Source: Saprospiraceae bacterium (lineage in GTDB: Bacteria; Bacteroidota; Bacteroidia; Chitinophagales; Saprospiraceae). From it: a DNA stretch of 58,943 nucleotides. The notes under the pieces are model-generated. The model had not been told where the DNA came from and did not search any database. It saw only the letters and a list, made by a program, of their open reading frames with translations. The position numbers and the translations under genes are program-made. Location: positions 1 through 58,943 of the forward strand of contig JAIBCI010000059.1 of NCBI GenBank assembly GCA_019694255.1, read 5' to 3'. This document shows, in pieces, positions 35,704 through 43,793 of the stretch. Every line of letters starts with the position of its first letter. Positions within the stretch are counted from its first letter, which is position 1.

Positions 35704-36756
35704 CTACTGGTATAGCTTATTGATCTTACCGAGTATTTCAGCGGAAGGCATCAGTACAGTCTGGCTAAGCTGATTCAGTGGTGTATCGGAAGTATTGAGC
35801 AATGTATGCAAATCTTTGCTTTGTGTATCGACGTAAATCAGCCCGGTGAGAATCTCGTGTTCATTTCTTGCCTGTGCTAATTTGCGCATGGCCGATGACT
35901 TGTCAAGTGGATCCCAGTCTGCAGCAAGTTTATTGACAGCAATGATGCTCTCGTCATGCAGTGGAATATATTTAATAGTACCCTTATCCTGTTGGTGAAG
36001 GATCTCTTCGCGGTATGGTACGAGGTCGATGGCTGCAGTTGCTTCCATGTGTTCGCGGGTGTAGTCATAAGATTTGGTACTGCCCGCATTATTGTTAAAG
36101 GTGACACAAGGAGAGACGACGTCGATAAGCGCAAAACCTGGATGTGTCAATCCTGCTTTGATGAGCGGAATCAACTGTTGCTTGTCTCCGGAAAAACTTC
36201 TGGCGACAAACGTAGCGCCCAGCTCTAATCCCAAGCCACAGAGGTCTATTCCCTGAAACTGATTCTCCGCACCGCTCTTGTTGATAGATCCTGCATCTGC
36301 AGTCGCGGAATCCTGACCCTTGGTCAGACCGTAGCAGCCATTATTCATGACAATGTACAGGATGTTCAGATTGCGGCGTATCGCATGTACAAATTGTCCC
36401 ATACCAATAGAAGCAGTATCGCCATCGCCAGACACCCCAAGATAAATAAGGTCTCGGTTGGCCATCGCTGCCCCCGTGGCAACAGAAGGCATTCTTCCGT
36501 GTACTGAATTGAAGCCATGCGATTGTCCGAGAAAGTAAGTGGGCGTCTTGGAGGAACATCCGATGCCTGATAGTTTGGCGAGTCGGTGTGGCTCTATCGC
36601 CATTTCATAGCAGGCCTGAATGATCGCTCCGGAAATGGAGTCGTGTCCGCATCCGGCGCAGAGCGTTGAAATCGCGCCTTCGTATTCTTTGCGGGCCCTG
36701 CCAATCTTGTTGAGCGGGAGATCTGGATTTCTGAATGTCGGACGAGCGTAAGTCAT
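35704..36756 (-). CDS. korB: 2-oxoacid:ferredoxin oxidoreductase, beta subunit (TPP)
   Basis: A 350-residue TPP-binding subunit. The TPP/magnesium site is GVSGDGDTASIG followed by IVMNNGCYGLTKGQ. The 4Fe-4S cysteines appear as CAGCGH, GIGCSSK and SPCVTF. It oxidatively decarboxylates a 2-oxoacid, most likely 2-oxoglutarate or pyruvate, to the acyl-CoA while reducing ferredoxin. It is encoded 28 bp after the alpha subunit; the gap holds a heptad element. The Kor assignment rests on length and subunit order and could be pyruvate-specific. Confidence 0.9.
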   Translation of the reverse strand: MTYARPTFRNPDLPLNKIGRARKEYEGAISTLCAGCGHDSISGAIIQACYEMAIEPHRLAKLSGIGCSSKTPTYFLGQSHGFNSVHGRMPSVATGAAMANRDLIYLGVSGDGDTASIGMGQFVHAIRRNLNILYIVMNNGCYGLTKGQDSATADAGSINKSGAENQFQGIDLCGLGLELGATFVARSFSGDKQQLIPLIKAGLTHPGFALIDVVSPCVTFNNNAGSTKSYDYTREHMEATAAIDLVPYREEILHQQDKGTIKYIPLHDESIIAVNKLAADWDPLDKSSAMRKLAQARNEHEILTGLIYVDTQSKDLHTLLNTSDTPLNQLSQTVLMPSAEILGKINKLYQ

Positions 36757-36761
36757 TTTTT

Positions 36762-36796
36762 AACTAGGAACTATAAACTATGATCTATGAATGGTG
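36762..36796. repeat. Short heptad repeat between the alpha and beta subunit genes
   Basis: Five 7-mers: aactagg, aactata, aactatg, atctatg, aatggtg. The alpha subunit stop codon (TAG at 36787-36785 on the minus strand) falls inside, making its last codons His-Ser from repeat sequence. Confidence 0.65.
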
Positions 36797-38608
36797 GATT
36801 GGGGCTTGTTGCATGATTTTCTGAATTTCATCAGAGATGAACTGTGCAGTAATCGGCATTCCGTTAAATTGAAGTACCTTCTTAATCTTTGATGGTGGGA
36901 TGGCATTTTCAATCATGAGCAGCGATCTCATTTGCGCGTCGCGGTTTTGTTCTACAAGATAGATGGTGTCATGTGCATGGATAAATTCTATGATCTCTTC
37001 AGTAAATGGAAAGGATTTGATGCGTAAAGCATTCAGTGCAATGCCCTGATTTTGCAAAATATCCATGGCTTCAACGGCCGCATAACTCGATGTGCCGAAA
37101 TAAATGATTGCCTCGTTGTGCGATGGATCAAAACGTACAATTTCCGGCCCCGGGACGCGACTCCGAATGGTCTCCCATTTTTTCTCCAGGCGGCGCATTC
37201 CGTCTGCATACACATCACCATCTTCAGTATACGCAGCCATCGGGTCGTGTGAGGAGCCTCTGGTGAAAAAAGAACCTTTGGATGGGTGGGTACCCGGGAT
37301 GGTGCGATAAGGAATTCCATCGCCGTCGATATCGAGATATCGTCCCCATACTTTGGCATCATCCAGATCTTTGGCTGTCATGACTTTGCCACGGTTATAT
37401 TGGTAATTGTCACGAAGCGTGAAAGCGTCTGTCAGATGATCGTTCATGCCAAGATCGAGATCCGTTAGTACAATCACTGCAGTCTGAAAAAACTCTGCCA
37501 GGTCAAACGCCGTCAAGGTCATGTCGAAGCATTCATTTGGCGTACTGGGAAAGAGGAGAATGTGTTTTGTGTCACCATGGGAAGCATAAGCAGCAGAGAG
37601 GACGTCTGATTGCTGGGTCCTCGTTGGCATACCGGTCGAAGGACCACTGCGCTGTACATCAAAGAGCACGGCAGGAATTTCAGCAAAATAGCTTAGTCCC
37701 AAAAACTCGCTCATGAGCGACAGGCCGGGACCACTGGTGGAAGTAAAAGCCCTAGCGCCATTCCAAGAAGCGCCCAGTACCATGCCCATGGCCGCCAGTT
37801 CATCTTCTGCCTGTATCATGGCAAAATTTTTCCTGCCGGTTGAAGCGTCAATTCTGTATTTGGTGCACCACTTTTCAAAAGCATTCATCAGGCTTGTGCT
37901 CGGTGTAATCGGATACCAGGATCCGACGGTAGCTCCTGCGAACACAGCGCCAAGACCGCAGGCATTATTGCCGTCAGTCAGAATTTTATTTTGATTGAGA
38001 TTGCGTCTTTCAAGGCGGTAAGGCAGCGGACATTCAAAGTTGGATTCCGCATAGTTCATCCCGAGATGAAGTGCCTGAATGTTGCCGGGTATCAGTTTCT
38101 CTTTTTTGGCAAATTGTTCCTGAACCAATTGTTCAAATACTTCCTTCTCCATTCCCAGCAGTGCACAAAGCGCTCCGACATAAATCATGTTTTTCATCAA
38201 CAGATGCTGACGCGGATCATTGTAGTGCTGCATGCAAAGCGACATCATCGGGATGCCGATGTAGTGAAGATCTTCGCGAATAAAATCTTCTCCCAGTGTT
38301 TTAGTGGAATCGTAGATGAGGTAACCGCCGGAGCGAACGCTTTCAATGTCTTTCTTCAGACTTTGTGCATTGACCGCAACCATGATATCGATGCCGTCAC
38401 GGCGGCCGAGGTAGCCTTTCTCATTGATGCGTACTTCGTACCAGGTCGGCAGACCTTGAATATTGGAGGGAAAAATATTTTTTGGGGTAACCGGGATGCC
38501 CATTCGGTATACCGCTTTGGCAAACATATTATTGGCGCTGGCCGATCCAGTGCCGTTGACGGTGGCAAAGCGTACTACGAGGTCATTGATCAAAACAGGC
38601 TGGCTCAT
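36785..38608 (-). CDS. korA: 2-oxoacid:acceptor oxidoreductase, alpha subunit (gamma-alpha fusion)
   Basis: About 607 residues. The start MSQPVLINDLVVRF (38608) is chosen because it overlaps the upstream stop by 4 bp (ATGA); a longer in-frame start would run back into that gene. Residues ~1-190 form the gamma domain (VNGTGSASANNMF..., DGIDIMVAVNAQ). Then come the pyrimidine-binding domain (YPITPSTSLMNAFE, ISEDE-like IQAEDELAAMG, TSGPGLSLMSEFLGL) and the C-terminal domain (VEQNRDAQMRSLL). Domain order matches KorA-type enzymes. Confidence 0.9.
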   Translation of the reverse strand: MSQPVLINDLVVRFATVNGTGSASANNMFAKAVYRMGIPVTPKNIFPSNIQGLPTWYEVRINEKGYLGRRDGIDIMVAVNAQSLKKDIESVRSGGYLIYDSTKTLGEDFIREDLHYIGIPMMSLCMQHYNDPRQHLLMKNMIYVGALCALLGMEKEVFEQLVQEQFAKKEKLIPGNIQALHLGMNYAESNFECPLPYRLERRNLNQNKILTDGNNACGLGAVFAGATVGSWYPITPSTSLMNAFEKWCTKYRIDASTGRKNFAMIQAEDELAAMGMVLGASWNGARAFTSTSGPGLSLMSEFLGLSYFAEIPAVLFDVQRSGPSTGMPTRTQQSDVLSAAYASHGDTKHILLFPSTPNECFDMTLTAFDLAEFFQTAVIVLTDLDLGMNDHLTDAFTLRDNYQYNRGKVMTAKDLDDAKVWGRYLDIDGDGIPYRTIPGTHPSKGSFFTRGSSHDPMAAYTEDGDVYADGMRRLEKKWETIRSRVPGPEIVRFDPSHNEAIIYFGTSSYAAVEAMDILQNQGIALNALRIKSFPFTEEIIEFIHAHDTIYLVEQNRDAQMRSLLMIENAIPPSKIKKVLQFNGMPITAQFISDEIQKIMQQAPIHHS

Positions 38609-40377
38609 AGTACACAGGCTTTCGGAGCGTGATACAAATATTTCTGCATGTCCCATGCAGTTGTAGGGCATCTCTCTGCGCATAATCCGCAATGCAGACA
38701 GAGGTTCTCATCCTTCACCATGACGCGCAGTGTTTTCAACCCATCTGCGACATAGAGGTCCTGGCTTTTATTATTGGCGGGTGCGTTGAGGCGCGTCCGC
38801 AATTCATCTTCCTCGCCATTATCAGTAAAGGTTATACAGGTGGTTGGACAAATATCGACGCAGGCATCGCATTCAATACAGCGGCTGGCCGTAAAAACCG
38901 TTTGTACATCGCAATTGAGGCACCGTTGTGCTTCATGAAATGCAGTCTCGCGGGAAAATCCCAATTCTACTTCCAGCATGCGATCGCTGAGCGTTTTTGT
39001 TTTATCCGCATGGGGTACCTTAAACCGCAGGTCTGGTGTCGTCTGGTTGTCATAGGACCATTCGTGAATACCCATTTTCTGAAGCATCAGGTTTGTTAAT
39101 GGTCCCGGGCGTTCAGCAGGACTTTTGCCCTGGCAGAAAAGGTCTATCGATATGGCAGCAGCATGTCCTTGTGCAACGGCTGTGATGACGTTTTTGGGAC
39201 CAAAAGCGGCATCCCCACCGAAAAATACTTTTGGCAGGGTAGACTGAAAAGTATCCGGGTTGAGCACCGGCATTCCCCATTTGTCAAAATCAAGACCCAG
39301 GTCCCTTTCGATCCATGGAAAACTGTTTTCTTGCCCAATCGCCAGGATCACATCATCTGCCTCCATAAAGACCACTTCTCCGGTCGGTACCAGTGTGCGA
39401 CGTCCCTGATCATACCGGGCTTCCACCACTTCAAAATCCATCCCTTTCAGCTGGCCGTCACGGATTACAAATCGGAGTGGTGAATGCAGATTATAGAAAG
39501 GAATATCTTCGTGTTGCGCATCTTCAATCTCCCAAGGTGATGCTTTCATTTCATTCAAAGGGCTTCTCACGACCACCCTGACATCGCGGCCACCCAGGCG
39601 GCGTGAAGTTCTGCAACAGTCCATCGCTGTATTGCCTCCTCCGATGACAAGTACCTTCTCGCCGATCTCTTTAGTATGTCCGAAAGCTACGTTTGCCAGC
39701 CAGTTGATGCCAATATGTATCCGGGAAGCTGCTTCCATGCGACCCTCCAGTTCCGGGAGGTCTTTGCCTTTGGGCGCCCCAGAGCCAACGAATACAGCGT
39801 CATAGCCCTGTTCGAGGAGATGATTTAGGCTGTCTACGTAATGATTAAAATGGCTGACCACGCCCATGTTGAGTATATAGCCTACTTCTTCGTTGAGAAC
39901 TTCTTCCGGAAGCCTGAAGCTTGGAATCTGGCTGCGCATGAAACCACCTCCTGCAAACTGTTCATCAAAGACATGCAAATCATATCCCAGCGGTGCCAGG
40001 TCCCTTGCCACTGTGAGCGAGGCAGGTCCGGCCCCGATCAGGGCAATTTTTTTTCCGTTCTTGCTGGCGGCAGGTCCAGGGATCCGATGGCTGATATCAG
40101 ATTTGAAATCTGCGGCTACCCTTTTGAGGCGGCAGATTGCAACCGGTTCTTCCTCCACTCTGCCTCGGCGGCAGGCCGGCTCACAGGGACGATCGCAGGT
40201 ACGTCCGAGTACACCCGGAAATACATTGGATACCCAGTTGATCATATAGGCGTCAGAGTATCTTCCGTCAGCGATCAGTCGTATGTACTCTGGCACCGGC
40301 GTATGGGCTGGACAGGCATGCTGACAGTCAATGACTTTGTGGAAATACTCCGGGTTTCTTATATCCGTAGGATTCAC
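38605..40377 (-). CDS. GltD-like FAD oxidoreductase with C-terminal 2[4Fe-4S] ferredoxin
   Basis: A 590-residue flavoprotein starting at GTG 40377. The N-terminal iron-sulfur part has CQHACPAHTPVPEY and CDRPCEPACRRGRVEE. The FAD site is ALIGAGPASLTVARDL and the NAD(P) site VLVIGGGNTAMDCCR. The last ~100 residues hold two 4Fe-4S motifs, CIECDACVDICP and CLHCGLCAERCP. It resembles the glutamate synthase small subunit but no GltB is present. Its operon with the KorAB subunits suggests that it passes electrons between NAD(P)H and ferredoxin for that enzyme. It overlaps the alpha subunit start by 4 bp. Confidence 0.88.
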   Translation of the reverse strand: MNPTDIRNPEYFHKVIDCQHACPAHTPVPEYIRLIADGRYSDAYMINWVSNVFPGVLGRTCDRPCEPACRRGRVEEEPVAICRLKRVAADFKSDISHRIPGPAASKNGKKIALIGAGPASLTVARDLAPLGYDLHVFDEQFAGGGFMRSQIPSFRLPEEVLNEEVGYILNMGVVSHFNHYVDSLNHLLEQGYDAVFVGSGAPKGKDLPELEGRMEAASRIHIGINWLANVAFGHTKEIGEKVLVIGGGNTAMDCCRTSRRLGGRDVRVVVRSPLNEMKASPWEIEDAQHEDIPFYNLHSPLRFVIRDGQLKGMDFEVVEARYDQGRRTLVPTGEVVFMEADDVILAIGQENSFPWIERDLGLDFDKWGMPVLNPDTFQSTLPKVFFGGDAAFGPKNVITAVAQGHAAAISIDLFCQGKSPAERPGPLTNLMLQKMGIHEWSYDNQTTPDLRFKVPHADKTKTLSDRMLEVELGFSRETAFHEAQRCLNCDVQTVFTASRCIECDACVDICPTTCITFTDNGEEDELRTRLNAPANNKSQDLYVADGLKTLRVMVKDENLCLHCGLCAERCPTTAWDMQKYLYHAPKACVL

Positions 40378-41009
40378 GCTTTAAATTTGGCTGGCAAAAA
40401 TAGATATTTCCCTTATAAAAGCCCCTTAAAATCAGGCAGATTAATCACTGTTCAGAAACTGTGGGGAACTGTTAATATACCGGATTCATCATCTGACACA
40501 ACCTTAATCCGGTACCGCGTGTATCCCTTTTGGTACGATGGTCATGGTTTTGCATTCGCATGCTATAACAAGAGTTGTTACTTCGTAGCAAAAGATTGTA
40601 ATAATGCAACATTTGTTCTGTCGCCACAGATTGATTAGCTGTTCGTTTAATCAACTTGCACATTGGTCTGATGAGCCTTGAGTCCGTAATTTTCGAATGA
40701 ATAAATTTGTGTTACATTCGAGACACCGCCCGCCAATCCAAATTATAACATTCATTATTATTTGTATGAAATACTAAGAGAGCACCCGTATTTTAAGAAT
40801 TGGGTATTTATTCCATACTATTAAATGGTAAGTAAAATTAAAGCTTGGCGATACACCCACAGATATTAATCAATATGTCTTGGATTTTTACGCGCACAGT
40901 TGTAGAAGAGAAATAGTGCCTGTACCGTAAAACGGCACTCAAAAGATAGTATGTACGGCCCAAGTCTGAACGGGTTAGTCAGGACAAGTCACACTTTTAA
41001 TAACACACT
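40378..41009. other. Intergenic region between divergent genes
   Basis: About 630 bp. TAAATTTG (40702-40709, plus strand) with TTG 21 bp upstream is a possible promoter but would give a 300-nt leader to the lipoprotein gene. TATTTTTG on the minus strand (CAAAAATA at 40395-40402) lies 17 nt before the flavoprotein GTG. No gene or RNA structure was recognised. Confidence 0.35.
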
Positions 41010-42851
41010 ATGAACACCTTAAAAAGACACTTATTTGCCTTAATGATTGGATTATTATTGTTTAATTCATGCAAAAAAGAAGTGATGGATCATTCTTTAG
41101 ATCTGAATCCAACGAGCCTGGAAATTGAGTACCCGCCTTTTGTATCCGGAGAAAGTGGTTTTCACAACGAGACAAAAATAATTGAAACAATTCTTGGCCC
41201 CGTTCGCAACAATCCTTATACCGTTGACATCATGAAAACTGCATGGAATAAACTATATCCTGAACACCAATTGAATCATTTGTCACCAACGCATTTGTAT
41301 GTTAAATTTTCACCGGGTAGCGAAGAAGACTACAAATTACTGGCGAAGACAAATGAAATGTTTTATGATTATCCCCTGGAAAATGAAGTCATAACACTGG
41401 GAGATTTCTATCCGCAGCCAGACAGGCAGTTTCCGGAACTTTGGGCGGTTGTGCCACCGGATTTTCAATCACCTATTGCCGGATACAGCATTTTGGCGCA
41501 ACTCTTTATTCCGCGCTACAATACGGAATTAACCCGTGAAGCGTTTGATTTGACGGGTAATGCGTACAACACGGGCGGAGATCCAATGTATGTCAAGACT
41601 GATGACAATATACTTAACCTCGTTGCGCCAACTAATCCTGAAGATGGCGGAGGAGGCTCAGGCAACGGCGATCCCAATCTGACTAAAAATGATTGCCAGT
41701 GTATTGTCTATGCAGATTACCGCAAGCCAGGTGGGTGTGTCAAAGTAATGGATGCAGAGCACCAACAGTTTGAGGGCGTGCGTCAAGTTAAAATTATTAC
41801 AAAGGATTCATGGTTTACGGAAGATGAAACTATGACAGATGACAACGGATGCTGGAAAATCAATGACCAGTACCATGGTGATATGTGGATGTGGGTGAAG
41901 TTTACCGGGCCCGTATGTCAGATTCGTGGAGTGAAAGATGGGTTAAACTATCTTTTGGGTTGGAGTCATCCGGTCAAAGATTACCTCGGTAAGATCAGGA
42001 CAGGTCCTCCATATAATAACATCGCTGTAAATTATAACATTTGGGTGAACAGGGGTTCATCCGCGCACATGAATTGGGCGGCTGCAACGATCAACAATGC
42101 TGTTCATGAATTTCATCAGTACGCTACTTCAGAGGGTATTACAACACCGCCATTTCTGGATATCTTTGAAGTTGGCAATATGGCACCGCAGGGCATTACA
42201 CTTATGGCAAATTATCTGCCAACGATTCCGGCTGGATTTATTACTTCACTGATTCCTTCGTGGTTGTACAGGCAACTTCCGGACATTGGAATGGGCGTAG
42301 ACAGTAAAAACTCAGATCAGATCAAGGAGATCGTCTATCACGAATCTGCGCATGCTTCCCATTTTGTCAAGGCGGGGCCGCAATTCTGGATGGAAGTTCA
42401 AAAAGAGGAAGCAGACGGGATACTCCACCACGGCGGCAATCCATATTATCAGGTTGGCGGGATTGTAGATTTGGCGGAAGCATGGGCTTACCATGTGGGG
42501 TGGTTTTTTGCGGATAAAAATTATCCAAACCCTCACCGTTCAGTTAGGTGGTCATTTAAACTTGAGAATACTCGAAATCGAGAATTGCAGCATATGCCTG
42601 TAGGAGTTTTTTATGATTTGATAGATAAATTTCCAAGCGGAAATGAATATGATACTCGTGATTTAAACCCATATACTTGCTGCTTTACTGTTAACGACAA
42701 AGTTCAGGGATTTAACTGTGGACAAATGTTTAACCTCCTTGGCGGAAACACTAAATCACCTAACGATTTTTATCAACAATTTAAAAGCCATTTCGGCAAT
42801 AATAATCTGGTTCTTCTGCAGAGTTTGGACGATTTGTTTAATTCCTATTAA
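41010..42851 (+). CDS. Lipoprotein with HExxH zinc-metallopeptidase motif
   Basis: A 613-residue protein with signal peptide and lipobox (LLFNSC, C21). A Gly/Ser/Asn-rich linker (~212-222) separates an N-terminal part from a cysteine-bearing domain of carboxypeptidase-regulatory type (residues ~225-310). The C-terminal part has EIVYHESAHASHF, an HExxH motif (H444, H448) with E490 in DLAEAWAYH as a possible third ligand, which fits a gluzincin metallopeptidase. I do not recognise the exact family. The segment after about 42540 is more AT-rich than the rest. The next lipoprotein gene follows 11 bp later. Confidence 0.7.
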   Translation: MNTLKRHLFALMIGLLLFNSCKKEVMDHSLDLNPTSLEIEYPPFVSGESGFHNETKIIETILGPVRNNPYTVDIMKTAWNKLYPEHQLNHLSPTHLYVKFSPGSEEDYKLLAKTNEMFYDYPLENEVITLGDFYPQPDRQFPELWAVVPPDFQSPIAGYSILAQLFIPRYNTELTREAFDLTGNAYNTGGDPMYVKTDDNILNLVAPTNPEDGGGGSGNGDPNLTKNDCQCIVYADYRKPGGCVKVMDAEHQQFEGVRQVKIITKDSWFTEDETMTDDNGCWKINDQYHGDMWMWVKFTGPVCQIRGVKDGLNYLLGWSHPVKDYLGKIRTGPPYNNIAVNYNIWVNRGSSAHMNWAAATINNAVHEFHQYATSEGITTPPFLDIFEVGNMAPQGITLMANYLPTIPAGFITSLIPSWLYRQLPDIGMGVDSKNSDQIKEIVYHESAHASHFVKAGPQFWMEVQKEEADGILHHGGNPYYQVGGIVDLAEAWAYHVGWFFADKNYPNPHRSVRWSFKLENTRNRELQHMPVGVFYDLIDKFPSGNEYDTRDLNPYTCCFTVNDKVQGFNCGQMFNLLGGNTKSPNDFYQQFKSHFGNNNLVLLQSLDDLFNSY

Positions 42852-42862
42852 TTTAAATTATC

Positions 42863-43513
42863 ATGAAGTTTATAATTGTATTTTTTTTATTTATTAACAT
42901 GATTTCCTGCGGTGATGATGGGCCGAACTGTCCCGGAGACATGAACTTGCCTATAGAGATAAGTCCTTATAAGCCATATTATAATATAGGCGATACGATT
43001 ACAATTTCATCAAAATTTTATAAATTAAGATATGATAATAAAACTGATAAATTTTATAATGTAAGTACTTATAACTTCGCTCCTATTATTTCATTAAGCT
43101 CATTAGACAATGCTGAGACTAATAAGTTAGGATCTCAAGTCGTGCAATATTCGGATTTTATTAAAAGCAATGATTCAAATATGAATGTTATTTATGCTGG
43201 AGTTGAAAATGCAATTGCTGGTGATTATAGAGTTGAAAGCGATAGTTTGAATTTTCATATAAATCTTAAATTGAAAAAAGCTGGATATTTTAGGTTGGAA
43301 ATAGAAAGCCTTAGTACAGGTGATGGTCATCTTCAGAATAATTTTCATTTCGGATGTCGGGGGAGGGAGATCACTTTCTACTTAATGTTACCTAAAGAAA
43401 GCAACATTTATTTAATGCAGAATCTTCGATCAATTTACCCGAATGATTATATCCTGTCAGATTCAATTCATCGTTTCTATGACCGTGCTGGATATTGTTT
43501 TGAGGTCAAATGA
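42863..43513 (+). CDS. Small AT-rich lipoprotein of unknown function
   Basis: A 216-residue protein with signal peptide and lipobox (NMISC, C16). The mature part reads as beta strands (ITISSKFYKLRYDNKTDKF, LKKAGYFRLEIES, REITFYLML). I do not recognise a family. Base composition is clearly lower in GC than that of most neighbours, which may reflect later acquisition. It follows the HExxH lipoprotein by 11 bp and probably shares its mRNA; it might act as its inhibitor or partner, without direct evidence. Confidence 0.65.
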   Translation: MKFIIVFFLFINMISCGDDGPNCPGDMNLPIEISPYKPYYNIGDTITISSKFYKLRYDNKTDKFYNVSTYNFAPIISLSSLDNAETNKLGSQVVQYSDFIKSNDSNMNVIYAGVENAIAGDYRVESDSLNFHINLKLKKAGYFRLEIESLSTGDGHLQNNFHFGCRGREITFYLMLPKESNIYLMQNLRSIYPNDYILSDSIHRFYDRAGYCFEVK

Positions 43514-43553
43514 GTCAATTAAAAAGGATTGAATATCGTACTACTTGGCAGGC

Positions 43554-43729
43554 TGAGCGTAGGCTTTGGAACCGACGCTCATCGGTAAATAACTGCAAGT
43601 ATAATAGTCGGCGAAATTATAGCGGATTTAATATTGTTTTGGCGATGGAAGTGATGAATCTTTAACTTGAGTTGCATCATCAAATTGAAGTTTTTAATAC
43701 ACACGAAATTATGCCGGAGCCTACGCTCA
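43554..43729. repeat. Separated 12-bp inverted repeat
   Basis: TGAGCGTAGGCT (43554-43565) and AGCCTACGCTCA (43718-43729) are perfect complements about 150 bp apart in the spacer between convergent operons. The left arm also forms a local hairpin with ACGCTC (43575-43580). Confidence 0.5.
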
Positions 43730-43793
43730 ACAGTGCGTATTACCATTCATCTCAACAATTACAGGTTTATCAAATGGAACCTTGATCCCGGCG

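Noticed and set aside
37991-38632. 213-codon plus-strand ORF
   Set aside because: Antisense to the alpha subunit of the oxidoreductase, whose frame shows clear family motifs.
39841-40638. 265-codon plus-strand ORF
   Set aside because: Antisense to the GltD-like flavoprotein, which has intact FAD, NAD(P) and iron-sulfur motifs.
43554-43729. Insertion sequence
   Set aside because: No transposase ORF between the inverted ends and no visible target duplication.
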